Shown: positions 45,112-53,731 of the stretch, in pieces
Layout: each line of letters opens with the position of its first letter
Numbering within the stretch: the first letter of the stretch is position 1
Assembly: GCA_903642265.1 (NCBI GenBank)
Contig: CAHJWN010000004.1
Span: forward strand, 38,017 to 102,016
Direction: 5' to 3'
Origin: Acidobacteriaceae bacterium
GTDB taxonomy: Bacteria; Acidobacteriota; Terriglobia; Terriglobales; Acidobacteriaceae
DNA: 64,000 bases
Notes under the pieces: generated by a model
Databases searched by the model: none
The model's input: the letters and a program-made list of their open reading frames with translations, nothing else
Told to the model about the DNA's origin: nothing
Translations under genes and position numbers: made by a program

Positions 45112-45237
45112 TCCCCGCTGAGGAGTCAGGCGCGCATGACCAATAAACCACCCTAGGGTTTTCAGGGGCACAGTTCCTGTGGCGCGGCATCAGAAGACAC
45201 CAACGTGTACACATCGTCTTGCAAAGTAGGGAGTTGA

Positions 45238-45314
45238 TGGTGCGCCCGGAAGGAGTCGAACCTCCGACCTACTGGTTCGTAGCCAGTTGCTCTATCCAAC
45301 TGAGCTACGGGCGC
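45238..45314 (-). tRNA. tRNA-Arg(ACG)
   Basis: 77 nt with encoded CCA. Acceptor strands GCGCCCG (45314-45308) and CGGGCGC pair fully, followed by A-CCA. D-arm AGCTCAGTTGGATAGAGC, anticodon stem-loop ACTGG-CTACGAA-CCAGT with anticodon ACG, T-loop GGTTCGACTCC. The A34 is expected to be deaminated to inosine and read CGU, CGC and CGA. Confidence 0.97.
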
Positions 45315-45338
45315 ACATTGCAGGGATGCAACTTCTCT

Positions 45339-45367
45339 AAGATACCGGAGATAGCTCGCTAGAGCAA
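45339..45367 (-). promoter_or_regulatory. Possible promoter of tRNA-Arg
   Basis: Minus-strand TTGCTC (45362-45367) and TATCTT (45339-45344), 17-nt spacer, 24 nt before the mature 5' end. -35 matches only 3/6. Confidence 0.35.
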
Positions 45368-45542
45368 ACCTTCTGGCGGTCATTGCCAGGCCAGGCTGGC
45401 GAGTCTGCAACGATCGTGACGTGATGCGTGAACGTGTACCTGCCTAAGCAGCGTCTACATGCGAACACAATTCGCTTGAGTGCGAGCACTAGTTAGCCGG
45501 GCGAACACAATCTCCAGTCCGGTTTGCATTTGGGCTGGCGCG

Positions 45543-45548
45543 TAAACT
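45543..45548 (+). promoter_or_regulatory. Candidate -10 element of the SpoU-type methyltransferase gene
   Basis: TAAACT, 6 nt (TCACAG) before ATG 45555. No Shine-Dalgarno. Confidence 0.3.
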
Positions 45549-45554
45549 TCACAG

Positions 45555-46355
45555 ATGGCAATTATTGAGAGCGCGGGAATTGTGACGAGCCGCGCGAATG
45601 CTCGCGTTAAACAGCTGCGGGCAGCATTTGCAGGGCAGGCGCGGTTGAGCGGCGGGATGGTCGCAATCGAGGGCGAAAAGCTGCTTGGCGAAGCAATTCG
45701 CAGCGGGTTGGTGCTAAAGACCATATTCGTGAGTGAGCGCAGGGAGCTGCCGCGGTTCGTGCCAAAGAGTGTTGAGGTGGTGTGGCTAAGCGAGGATGTG
45801 TTTGGGAGCTTAATGGAGACGCAAACGCCGCAAGGGATTGCAGCGCTCCTGGTCCCGCCGCTGCGATCTTTGCAGGACGTTCTAGTTAGTACGCCGTTGA
45901 TTCTGGTTGTTGCAGGGTTACAGGATCCAGGAAATCTGGGGACGCTGATCCGGTCAGCGGAGGCGTTTGGAGCATCCGGGGTAGTGGCGACGCCGGGGAC
46001 GGTAAGCGCCTGGAACCAAAAGTCGCTACGGGCTTCAGCAGGAAGCATCTTTCGGCTGCCGGTCGTGGGTGTCACGATCGAGGAGTTGGCGGGATTGAAG
46101 GGCCGCGGAGTTGTGGTAATGGCGGCGGTAGCATGGGACACTCGGCACGCGGTCGAGGTGCACGACGCAGTGTTTGCTCAGGCAACAGCGATTTTGATCG
46201 GCAATGAAGGCGCGGGGTTGAGCGAGGAACTGCTGCGGCTGGCGGATGTTATGGTGACGATTCCCTGCCCTGGCAAGGTCGAGAGTTTGAATGCAGCAGT
46301 GGCAGGAAGTTTGCTGCTGTATGAGGCTTCGCGGCAGAGAGCGATGCGGGTGTAG
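45555..46355 (+). CDS. TrmH/SpoU-family RNA 2'-O-methyltransferase
   Basis: 266 aa. N-terminal substrate-binding domain (ANARVKQLRAAF, IEGEKLLGEAI) and a SPOUT domain with the three knot motifs: LVVAGLQDPGNLGTLIRSAE, ILIGNEGAGLSEELL and VTIPCPGKVESLNAAVAGSLLLYE. Methylates a tRNA or 23S rRNA ribose; the length and N-domain fit the RlmB/TsnR-like group, but the target base cannot be assigned. Third codon positions are G-rich here, unlike the C-rich genes left of the tRNA. Confidence 0.9.
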   Translation: MAIIESAGIVTSRANARVKQLRAAFAGQARLSGGMVAIEGEKLLGEAIRSGLVLKTIFVSERRELPRFVPKSVEVVWLSEDVFGSLMETQTPQGIAALLVPPLRSLQDVLVSTPLILVVAGLQDPGNLGTLIRSAEAFGASGVVATPGTVSAWNQKSLRASAGSIFRLPVVGVTIEELAGLKGRGVVVMAAVAWDTRHAVEVHDAVFAQATAILIGNEGAGLSEELLRLADVMVTIPCPGKVESLNAAVAGSLLLYEASRQRAMRV

Positions 46356-46519
46356 AAGCATTTCCAAGCGAACGCAGATCCCTTCGCGAATGATAAGCAA
46401 GGAGCCGACGACTGCAGACATAGATGCAAGCTCCCTTCAGAAATGCCAAAACAAAGCAACGATGACTGCAACAACGGAGTGGATTCTGTTCTGCGCTGAC
46501 AGAAAAGGGAGTCGGAGCT

Positions 46520-47857
46520 ATGAGTTTGTTTGATACATCTCCAGTCAGCATGGGCGCGGTCTTGAAAACGGCGCCGCTGGCGGAGCGGATGCGACCGAGG
46601 GCGCTCGAGGAATATGTGGGGCAGGAGCATTTGCTCGGTGCGGGCAAGCCGCTGCGACTGGCTATCGAGGGCGACGATCCAACGTCGATGATCTTCTGGG
46701 GGCCGCCGGGAACGGGAAAGACAACACTGGCCAAGATCGTTGCGCAGCGGACTGAAGCAAGCTTCATCGAGTTTTCGGCAGTGTTGAGCGGGATCAAAGA
46801 GATCAAGCAGGTGATGATCGAGGCAGAGAAGGCGGCGGGGTTTGGGTCGCGCACGATCCTGTTTGTCGATGAGATTCATCGCTTCAATAAGGCGCAGCAG
46901 GACGCGTTTCTGCCGTACGTCGAGCGAGGAACGATCCGTCTGATCGGAGCAACAACGGAAAATCCTTCGTTCGAGATCAATGCGGCGCTGCTGTCGCGAT
47001 GCAGGGTTTATACGCTGGTCGGGTTGAGCGAGGCGCAAGTGGTGGGGTTGTTGGAACGAGCGCTTGAAGACACGGAGCGAGGGCTTGGTGAGTCAGGTGT
47101 AAGCGCTGACGACCAAGGGTTAGCGACGATTGCGGCGTATGCGAGTGGCGATGCACGCAACGCTCTTAATGCTTTGGATGTGGCGGCGAGGCTTGCGATT
47201 GGGCGAGGTGAAGCGACGATCACCAAGGCGCTGGCTTCGGAGGCGATGCAGCGACGGATGCTGCTGTACGACAAAAAGGGCGAGCAGCACTATGACGTCA
47301 TATCCGCCTTGCACAAGAGCGTGAGGAACTCGGATCCGGATGCGGCGTTGTACTGGCTGGGGCGGATGCTCGAAGCGGGTGAAGACCCGATGTATTGTGC
47401 CCGGCGGGTGGTAAGGATGGCAGTCGAGGATATCGGGCTGGCTGCACCGGAGGCGCTAAATCTTTGCCTGTCAGCGCGGGATGCGATGCACTTTCTCGGG
47501 CAGCCAGAGGGTGGATTGGCTCTGGCGCAGGCGGTGGTGTATCTGGCGCTCGCTCCCAAGTCGAATGCGGTTTATACGGCGTATGCGGCGGTGCAGGCGG
47601 ACATTCAGAAGACCGCGGCGGAGCCGGTGCCACTGCACTTGAGGAACGCTCCGACGAAGCTGATGAAGGAGCTGGATTATGGGAAGGAATACCAGTATGC
47701 GCACGATGTCGAGGGGCGCGTGGCGGATATGGAGTGTCTGCCGGCAAGCTTAAAGGGGCGACGATATTACATGCCGACGGGTGAAGGGCGGGAGAAGCAA
47801 TTAGCGGCAAGGATGGAGGACATTGCTCGGGTGAAGGAGGGGAAAAGAAGTGGGTAG
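46520..47857 (+). CDS. rarA: Replication-associated recombination protein A (RarA/MgsA AAA+ ATPase)
   Basis: 445 aa. Acts at stalled replication forks. Walker [16 protein letters not shown], Walker [21 protein letters not shown], sensor 1 [13 protein letters not shown] and Arg finger LLSRCRVY. C-terminal MgsA tetramerisation part includes [35 protein letters not shown] and [20 protein letters not shown], all diagnostic of RarA over RuvB/DnaX. GGGAG lies 8 nt before ATG 46520. Confidence 0.95.
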   Translation: MSLFDTSPVSMGAVLKTAPLAERMRPRALEEYVGQEHLLGAGKPLRLAIEGDDPTSMIFWGPPGTGKTTLAKIVAQRTEASFIEFSAVLSGIKEIKQVMIEAEKAAGFGSRTILFVDEIHRFNKAQQDAFLPYVERGTIRLIGATTENPSFEINAALLSRCRVYTLVGLSEAQVVGLLERALEDTERGLGESGVSADDQGLATIAAYASGDARNALNALDVAARLAIGRGEATITKALASEAMQRRMLLYDKKGEQHYDVISALHKSVRNSDPDAALYWLGRMLEAGEDPMYCARRVVRMAVEDIGLAAPEALNLCLSARDAMHFLGQPEGGLALAQAVVYLALAPKSNAVYTAYAAVQADIQKTAAEPVPLHLRNAPTKLMKELDYGKEYQYAHDVEGRVADMECLPASLKGRRYYMPTGEGREKQLAARMEDIARVKEGKRSG

Positions 47858-47919
47858 TCCACATGAGCTGACGGGTTCGAGAGGGTGGGCCGTATGATGA
47901 TGGGCTACGAGGTGAAGTC

Positions 47920-48378
47920 ATGGGATATCCACCGCTGATTCCTTACCTGGTCGTGTCCGACGCGGCCGGAGCGATCGAGTTTTATAAGAATGCGTTTGGG
48001 GCAATTGAGCTTACTCGCCACGCAGCCGGACCTTTGGAGCAGATCAGCCATGCGCATCTGCTGGTAAATAGCGGGAGCATCATGTTGTCCGACGATTTTT
48101 CGGGAATGATGGGAGGAACTTCAGCGACGCCGGAGGCGCTGGGTGGTTCACCGGTAACGCTGCATTTGGTTTTGGCCGATGTGGATGCTTTCTGGGAGCG
48201 GGCGGTAGCTGCGGGAGCGGTCGTAAAGATGGAGTTGGCGGATCAGTTCTGGGGGGATCGGTATGGACAGCTGGTCGATCCGTACGGGCATGTCTGGTCA
48301 CTGGGCCAGACGAAGGCGCAGTTGAGCGATGAGCAGATCAAGATTGCCAGTGCAGCTTACTTTGCGGGGCGGGGATAG
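47920..48378 (+). CDS. VOC superfamily protein, PhnB/glyoxalase-like
   Basis: 152 aa, two beta-alpha-beta-beta-beta repeats: YLVVSDAAGAIEFYKNAFGA and LVLADVDAFWERAVAAGAVV, with the PhnB-type ending WGDRYGQLVDPYGHVWSLGQ. Family includes glyoxalases, bleomycin-resistance proteins and PhnB of unknown chemistry; metal ligands are not complete enough to call an enzyme. GAGG lies 7 nt before ATG 47920. Confidence 0.83.
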   Translation: MGYPPLIPYLVVSDAAGAIEFYKNAFGAIELTRHAAGPLEQISHAHLLVNSGSIMLSDDFSGMMGGTSATPEALGGSPVTLHLVLADVDAFWERAVAAGAVVKMELADQFWGDRYGQLVDPYGHVWSLGQTKAQLSDEQIKIASAAYFAGRG

Positions 48379-48412
48379 GCTTTGATCTCTACCGAGGGTA
48401 GCTTGTTGATCT

Positions 48413-48922
48413 CTACATTGTGGGGACGATCGGGTACTGGTGACGCTCGACGCGGGCGAGGAGCTTACCGAGAGCGGGTGTAAGCAGGGTGCCAAGAGCG
48501 GGGAGCAGGATGATGGAGACGGCGGCCCAGAGGACAAGAGCGTGCCACTCCCAGGTCCAGAGGCTCTTGATCAGCGCGAGCGGGTGAGTGCGGGCCTCGT
48601 GGAATAGAAGCGATGGGGAGAGCGGGATAGGGCCGGTGTGGAAGACACGCGCTCCCAGGGTAAGGAATGGGACGACGAGAAGGACCTCGAACGGATACAT
48701 GACGTGATTGGCGAGCTGCGACGCAGCGAGGTTGAGGCGGAAGGTGGCGGCAAGGGCGAGGCACAGAAGCGTAGTCGAGCCGAGAAGCGGGTTGATGCCG
48801 ACCACAAGGCCGAGAGCAATGCTCCACGCAAGCTTCTCGGGGGTCGCTCCCATGCGGAGGAGGGCGAGGACAGGGAGAACGACGCGGCGATAAAGCAAGG
48901 TATGGGTGGGAGGCGAGGGCAC
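48413..48922 (-). CDS. DUF2062 membrane protein
   Basis: About 169 aa from GTG 48922. Core motif MGATPEKLAWSIALGLVVGI then GSTTLLCLALAATFRLN and ASQLANHVMYPFEVLLVV, the DUF2062 pattern (G-[GA]-[ST]-P-x-x-[IL]-A...G-x-x-[IVL]-G). Three helices. Often found beside lipid or polyprenyl glycosyltransferase genes; here the next gene is plsC. The open frame reaches 49078, but a start beyond 48922 would add unconserved residues; no ribosome site decides it. Confidence 0.75.
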   Translation of the reverse strand: MPSPPTHTLLYRRVVLPVLALLRMGATPEKLAWSIALGLVVGINPLLGSTTLLCLALAATFRLNLAASQLANHVMYPFEVLLVVPFLTLGARVFHTGPIPLSPSLLFHEARTHPLALIKSLWTWEWHALVLWAAVSIILLPALGTLLTPALGKLLARVERHQYPIVPTM

Positions 48923-49101
48923 GTGGACAGGATAGATTAAGGAGTGCCGCGATTGCTTCAATCGACGGCTGGAAGGTGCGAGCGCTTGGGGAAGGGCGCA
49001 TCGCGCTTGGTTATTCGCTGCGCTAAAGATGACGGTAGTAACAATCGCCGGCGCACTTGCACCGAACGTTGTTGGCAAAGTTTACGTTTCAATGAGGTGG
49101 A

Positions 49102-49917
49102 ATGAGTCGGTTGCGGGCAGTCGGGCGTGGGATCAAGCTGATTGGGTATTTCCTGGAGGCGTCGGGGGAGTTGATCGTCGACCAGCCCGAAACCCGGCAG
49201 CTTCGGGCAGAGTGGCTGCATCATTTCTGCGCTCGGGCAATGCGTGGAATGGGGATTTCTGTCTCGGTGCGGGGTACGTTTCCGGGGGGCGGGGCAGTGA
49301 TTGCGAACCATCTGAGCTATCTGGACATTGTGGTGCTGGCTTCACTGCATCCGTGCGTCTTTGTGGCGAAGGCCGAGATTGCCCGGATGCCTGTACTGGG
49401 ATGGATGACGACAAATTCAGGAACAGTGTACGTGGAACGGGGACGCGGCGGGTCGGCAATTCGAGCGAGCAATGCTATGAAGGAGACGATGGATGCGGGG
49501 CTGCCGGTGGTGTTCTTTCCGGAAGGAACAACCTCGAATGGCCAGGCGCTGCTGAAGTTCCACTCCGGTTTGCTGGGGCAAGCGCTTGCGGCAGAGGCTC
49601 CCATGACAGCGGCGTTTCTGCGGTACAGCCTGATCGAAACGAACGAGACGGGGAACAATGGCCCGGGAGTAGATGTATCGACCGATGTTTGTTGGGGAGA
49701 CAAGCCTCTGCTGGCGCATGTGTTTGGATTTCTGGGGCTGCGTGGCGTTCATGCCGAGGTGCGGTTTGGGGACGGGCCGATTGCGTTTTCAAGCGATGGG
49801 TTGCACCGCAAGAAGGCTTCGGTAGAGGCGCAGGCAGCAGTGGCGAGGCTGGGTGGTGGGGTACCGGTGGTGGTGGAGAGCGATGCAGTTCCAGGAGCGG
49901 ATTTGGTAAGGGAATAG
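49102..49917 (+). CDS. plsC: 1-acyl-sn-glycerol-3-phosphate acyltransferase family protein
   Basis: 271 aa. Acyltransferase motifs: block I ANHLSYLDIVVL (NH-x4-D), block II GTVYVERGRG, block III FFPEGTTSNG and block IV region AFLRYSLIE. Transfers an acyl group to lysophosphatidate or a related lysolipid at the inner membrane. GAGGTGG lies just upstream of ATG 49102. A second, divergent copy lies 1 kb downstream after an OlsB-like gene, so one of the two may be the aminolipid O-acyltransferase (OlsA) and the other the housekeeping PlsC. Confidence 0.85.
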   Translation: MSRLRAVGRGIKLIGYFLEASGELIVDQPETRQLRAEWLHHFCARAMRGMGISVSVRGTFPGGGAVIANHLSYLDIVVLASLHPCVFVAKAEIARMPVLGWMTTNSGTVYVERGRGGSAIRASNAMKETMDAGLPVVFFPEGTTSNGQALLKFHSGLLGQALAAEAPMTAAFLRYSLIETNETGNNGPGVDVSTDVCWGDKPLLAHVFGFLGLRGVHAEVRFGDGPIAFSSDGLHRKKASVEAQAAVARLGGGVPVVVESDAVPGADLVRE

Positions 49918-50097
49918 TTTGTCTCCCACTCATCGCGAAATACAGAGACGCAATGAATGGGGCACGGATCACGCAGTCGAGTGCATGCAGTTGCACCATT
50001 TTCGATTCAACAGATGTTCATGCTGTGTAGACGTGCTGTAACAAGAGACGCCGCAGACTAGGGACGAAAGACAGATCCTGAGGTTCACGGAGAGTCG

Positions 50098-50946
50098 ATG
50101 CTACCAGTCACTGCGTCCCCTTCCCTTCTGGAACTACCGCCTTTCGTTCTTCAAACGGCGCTGCCTTGTGAACTACAACCTCCATTCGATGTCCAGGCGC
50201 CTGCGCAGGCAGATCTTCAGCTGCAAGCGGGAGCTTATGTGGCTCGACTGGCAGTGACGGAGCACGAGCGTGACGAGACATACCGGCTGCGATTTATAGT
50301 GTTCAACCTTGAGCTGAACGAAGGCCTGGAGTCGGCTTATGTCGATGGGTACGACAAGGATCGTTTTGACGATGTGTGCGACCACCTCATCATCGAGGAG
50401 AAGGCGACCGGGGAGATTGTGGGAACGTACCGCATCCAGATGGGCGATGTGGCAGGTCGAAACCATGGCTATTACAGCGAGCAGGAGTTCTGCTTCGCTC
50501 CGTATGAGGCGATGCGGGGAGAGATCGTTGAACTGGGACGGGCGTGCATTCGGCGCGACCATCGGTCGCCCGAGGTGCTGCACCTGTTGTGGCGCGGCAT
50601 TGCGAAGTACGCATTGATGAATGGTGGAAGGTACATGATGGGGTGCTGCTCCCTGACATCGCAGAACGCCGACCAGGGATATGCCGTACACAGTGCATTG
50701 AAGAACTGGATGGTCGAGCCGGAGTTGCGGACGGTGGCAAAGGGCAAATTCGTGATGCCGGAGCGCGTGATGGATATTCCCGAGACGCGGGCTCCCAAGC
50801 TGTTGCGCGCCTACTTGACAATCGGGGCCAAGATCTGCAGTGCTCCGGCGATTGACAGGGAGTTCAAAACGATTGATTTTCTGACGATCCTCGATCTGCA
50901 CACACTGCACCCCAGGATGGCGAAGCGATTCCTTGAGGGCTACTGA
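50098..50946 (+). CDS. olsB: OlsB-like N-acyltransferase (ornithine/amino-lipid synthesis)
   Basis: 282 aa. GNAT-like fold of the OlsB/hemolysin group: TYRLRFIVFNLELNEGL, DDVCDHLIIEEKATGEIVGT, YSEQEFCFAPYEAMRGEIVE, ELGRACIRRDHRSPEVLHLL and CCSLTSQNADQGYAVHSAL. OlsB attaches a 3-hydroxyacyl chain from ACP to the amine of ornithine (or glycine in GlsB), giving a lyso-amino lipid. The first 45 residues (Pro/Leu/Gln-rich) are an extra N-terminal segment. GGAG lies 5 nt before ATG 50098. The next gene, a PlsC homologue starting 9 nt later, would add the second acyl chain. Confidence 0.85.
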   Translation: MLPVTASPSLLELPPFVLQTALPCELQPPFDVQAPAQADLQLQAGAYVARLAVTEHERDETYRLRFIVFNLELNEGLESAYVDGYDKDRFDDVCDHLIIEEKATGEIVGTYRIQMGDVAGRNHGYYSEQEFCFAPYEAMRGEIVELGRACIRRDHRSPEVLHLLWRGIAKYALMNGGRYMMGCCSLTSQNADQGYAVHSALKNWMVEPELRTVAKGKFVMPERVMDIPETRAPKLLRAYLTIGAKICSAPAIDREFKTIDFLTILDLHTLHPRMAKRFLEGY

Positions 50947-50955
50947 GCCTTGAGC

Positions 50956-51813
50956 ATGGCCCAGCTTTTCAGGAGTACGGCGCGGAGCTTGCTCCTCGTG
51001 GCGATGCTGCTGGTGGCGACGATAGATCTCTGGGTAAGGCGGCCTCGGGTGGGGGCTGAGGGCGCAGTTTGGATTCACAAGTGGTGTCGCCGAATTGTTG
51101 CGGCGATGGGGCTGAAGTTCGAGGTGACTGGGGTGCTTCCCTCTGTTGTTCATGCCCCGGTTGCAGTGGTCTCGAATCATCTAAGCTATCTGGACATTTT
51201 GCTGTTCAGTGCGGCGCGGCCGTTTGTGATGGTTGCGAAGAGCGAGGTAAAACGGTGGCCGTTGCTGGGTAGGCTTACGGCACAAGCGGGAACGGTTTAT
51301 GTCGATCGAGATGGTGGGCCGTCGGCGTATGACGCTGTGAATGCCGCGATGGCGGAGGCTTATAAGAGTGGGTTGCCGGTGCTGTTCTTTCCTGAAGGGA
51401 CGACGACCGATGGCACGGGTGTGTTGCCATTCCGGCGGGGATTGTTTCATTCGGTGCTGAACAATGGGGTGGAGCTGCGGACGGCTGTGATGGGGTATTC
51501 AATTGGCGCTGGCAACGGTGCGGCTAGCGCAGCCGATCACGTTTGCTGGTGGGGCGATGCTTTGTTCGGGCCGCATCTATTCAGGTGTCTGGGGCTAAAG
51601 GGAGTGAAGGCGAGGCTTTCGTTCCACGACGAAGTTGTGCAGGGTACAGATCGGTTTGCGTTGTCGGAGCGGGCGCGGGCGCGGGTAGTGCAGGGGTACT
51701 TGGGCGTACGGGAAAAGATGGGTTGCGTGCAGGAGTATGACAGCGAGAGGTTTGGTCAGCCACTTCAGGTGGGGTCAGATTCAGAGAGCTCATGTCTCAG
51801 TATTGAGAGGTAA
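50956..51813 (+). CDS. olsA: PlsC-family acyltransferase, probable OlsA
   Basis: 285 aa from ATG 50956; a TTG at 50950 is also possible. N-terminal helix (LLLVAMLLVATIDLWV), NH-x4-D block SNHLSYLDILLF, VDRDGGPSAYDAVNAAM, FFPEGTTTDGTGVLPFRRGL. Placed directly after olsB, the order and spacing of olsBA operons, so it probably O-acylates lyso-ornithine (or lyso-glycine) lipid. The C-terminal 25 residues extend beyond the plsC copy at 49.1 kb. Specificity remains inference from position. Confidence 0.8.
   Translation: MAQLFRSTARSLLLVAMLLVATIDLWVRRPRVGAEGAVWIHKWCRRIVAAMGLKFEVTGVLPSVVHAPVAVVSNHLSYLDILLFSAARPFVMVAKSEVKRWPLLGRLTAQAGTVYVDRDGGPSAYDAVNAAMAEAYKSGLPVLFFPEGTTTDGTGVLPFRRGLFHSVLNNGVELRTAVMGYSIGAGNGAASAADHVCWWGDALFGPHLFRCLGLKGVKARLSFHDEVVQGTDRFALSERARARVVQGYLGVREKMGCVQEYDSERFGQPLQVGSDSESSCLSIER
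51795..51808. repeat. Palindrome TCTCA-4-TGAGA at the 3' end of olsA
   Basis: TCTCAGTATTGAGA, overlapping the last codons of olsA. A near-identical palindrome lies 210 bp further on. Possible paired operator half-sites or a repeated element. Confidence 0.45.
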
Positions 51814-52005
51814 GGGGTACGCAAACGCCATTGCGGCGGATAGCGGAATGATGGGCTGTGTCTGGCGAAGCGCGTCTCGATCTGAGTGAGTGCGCATGTT
51901 AATGCGTGTCGTCCTGCCCTACCCATCCATCGCCAAATGCTTGCCATGGCGGGTACCTGGATAGCGCGACGACCGGGGCGCGAGGATAGGCGTTTGTGAT
52001 CTCAC

Positions 52006-52021
52006 ATCTCAAAATTGAGAT
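52006..52021. repeat. Palindrome ATCTCAA-2-TTGAGAT between olsA and punA
   Basis: Perfect 7-bp arms with an AA centre in the 298-bp stretch 51814-52111, which otherwise holds no gene I can support. Shares TCTCA....TGAGA with the palindrome at 51795. Confidence 0.5.
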
Positions 52022-52111
52022 ATAGAACACTCAACGGCCGTGGTGCGTGGTTCGGAGACACTGAGCTGAGAGGTTCTAGCCTGGGGAGAAGTGGATCGCC
52101 CAATAAGGCAA

Positions 52112-52978
52112 TTAGAAGAAACTCGAGGTGACGATTTTGGGGATGACAGCGGTGAGGAGGCTGGTGAATTGCTTCTCGGCGTTGCGACCAATTTCGAGGA
52201 CGTCTTCGTGGTCGATGGCCTGGTCGATGACGCCGGCGGCCATGTTTGTCACTAGCGAGAGACCTAATACATCCAGCCCCATGTGGCGGGCGACAATGAC
52301 CTCGTGGACGGTGGACATGCCGACGAGGTCGGCGCCGAGGGTGCGGAAGGCGCGGATCTCGGCGGGGGTTTCGAAGCTGGGGCCGAGGACGGCGAGGTAG
52401 ACGCCTTCAGTAAGGTTGAAGCCAAGGTTGTCGGCGGCTTGCACGCTGAGGGCGCGGAGGCTTGGAGTGTAGGCGGTACTCATATCGAAAAAGCGCTGGC
52501 CAGCGGTGGAGGTACAGGCGAAGCGAGGCTCGTTGGGGCCAAGGGCCGCGTTGGTGCCGGTGAGATTGATGTGGTCGGAGAGGACGACGAGCTCGCCGGG
52601 GCGGAGGGAACTGCGGATGCCGCCGGCCGCGTTGGTGACGATGAGCGTCTTGCAGCCGAGGAGGCCGAGCACGCGAGCGGGAAAAACGACCTCTGTGATG
52701 GGGTAGCCTTCGTAGGCGTGCACTCTACCCTGCATGACGGCAACCGGAACGCCTGCGATGGTTCCGATTACGAGCTTGCCGGAGTGGCCGACTACGGTCG
52801 ACTGTGGGAAGTGGGGGATATCGGCGTAGGGGATGGTGACGGCGGACTCAACTTGCGAGGCAAAGGCCCCCAGGCCCGAGCCGAGGATAATGCCGATGGC
52901 GGGTGAAATGGAGGTGAGGGTGCGGATGTGGGCTACAGCAGCGGTGGCAGGGATATATTGGTCGGGATGTTGAGGCAT
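52112..52978 (-). CDS. punA: Purine nucleoside phosphorylase (PNP-I, trimeric type)
   Basis: 288 aa. Phosphorolysis of (deoxy)inosine and guanosine to base and (deoxy)ribose 1-phosphate. Motifs: GIILGSGLGAF (phosphate loop), VVGHSGKLVIG, VMQGRVHAYEGY, TNAAGGIRSSL, GPSFETPAEIRAFRTLGADL and STVHEVIVARHMGLDVLGLS followed by NMAAG. This is the trimeric PunA/XapA family, not hexameric DeoD. Close to the CNT transporter, deoA and cdd, suggesting use of imported nucleosides. Confidence 0.93.
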   Translation of the reverse strand: MPQHPDQYIPATAAVAHIRTLTSISPAIGIILGSGLGAFASQVESAVTIPYADIPHFPQSTVVGHSGKLVIGTIAGVPVAVMQGRVHAYEGYPITEVVFPARVLGLLGCKTLIVTNAAGGIRSSLRPGELVVLSDHINLTGTNAALGPNEPRFACTSTAGQRFFDMSTAYTPSLRALSVQAADNLGFNLTEGVYLAVLGPSFETPAEIRAFRTLGADLVGMSTVHEVIVARHMGLDVLGLSLVTNMAAGVIDQAIDHEDVLEIGRNAEKQFTSLLTAVIPKIVTSSFF

Positions 52979-53078
52979 AGTTTGATTGACTCACATAGGA
53001 GAATACGGCCTGTGGACGACAATCGAGAGTTGCCCGCTTCCTATTCAAAGAGAGAGTAGAGTTTGGAGCGAGGTGGAT

Positions 53079-53630
53079 GTGAGCGAAATGATGGATGCAG
53101 TATCGAGCATCCCGGAGGAATCATCGCAGGTGCTGGCTTTGGTGCGGACCGAGTCCGGTGCGTGTTTGCTGGAGCTGGCACGGCAGTCGCCGGTGCTGCT
53201 GGTGTTTCTGCGGCACTTTGGATGCTCGTTCTGCCGGATGACGATCGCGCAGATTGGCGAACTACAAGGAGAGCTAAAGACACGAGGCGTGCGACCCGTG
53301 TTTGTGCACCTGGGAACGCCGGAGATTGCGCAGGCACACTTTGACTTCTACGGATTACATGATGTGGAGCGGATTCATGATCCGGACGCCGCGATCTATC
53401 GGAGCAAGGTGTTTGGGTTGGGACAGCAGAGTCCGTGGGGGCAGCTGGCCAACCCGTTCGTATGGTTTGGGTGGCTGAAGGGCACGATCTTCAAGTATGG
53501 GATTGGGAGGATCGAGGGGGATGGATCGCAGATGCCAGGCGTTTTCTTTCTAAAGGGTTCCAACATCGTGAGGAAGTTTATGTACCGCAATATTTCGGAC
53601 CAGCCAAAGTGGTTGAAGCTGGTGGGGTGA
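53079..53630 (+). CDS. AhpC/TSA-like (peroxiredoxin-like, SelL-type) thioredoxin-fold protein
   Basis: About 183 aa. Core FLRHFGCSFCRMTIAQIGEL has a CSFC redox pair in the position of the peroxiredoxin/thioredoxin active site, followed by VRPVFVHLGTPEIAQAHF, DAAIYRSKVFGL and GVFFLKGSNIV. The SelL-like family has U-x-x-C or C-x-x-C at this place. Probably a thiol peroxidase or oxidoreductase; partner unknown. Start uncertain: GTG 53079 (GAGG 5 nt upstream) is used; GTG 53073 and ATG 53088 are alternatives. Divergent from punA. Confidence 0.75.
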   Translation: MSEMMDAVSSIPEESSQVLALVRTESGACLLELARQSPVLLVFLRHFGCSFCRMTIAQIGELQGELKTRGVRPVFVHLGTPEIAQAHFDFYGLHDVERIHDPDAAIYRSKVFGLGQQSPWGQLANPFVWFGWLKGTIFKYGIGRIEGDGSQMPGVFFLKGSNIVRKFMYRNISDQPKWLKLVG

Positions 53631-53731
53631 GTATCCGCTTCACATGAGAAAGGTCTTGAGCAGACTCCCTCCGGGAAGGACAAACAGAACGGCACACGGC
53701 TGCTCGATCAACACCGATGGGGGTGAAGCCG

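Noticed and set aside
44985..45237. Fur box upstream of the FTR1 operon
   Set aside because: Iron genes are often Fur-controlled, but no GATAATGATAATCATTATC-like sequence is seen around the promoter at 45083-45111.
43500..45555. Replication origin at the composition switch
   Set aside because: No dnaA, dnaN or gidA genes and no TTATNCACA cluster were seen; only the skew change is reported.
52283..52906. 207-codon frame antisense to punA
   Set aside because: Gly/Ala/Glu/Asp-rich translation typical of the reverse of a GC-rich gene; punA motifs on the other strand are complete.
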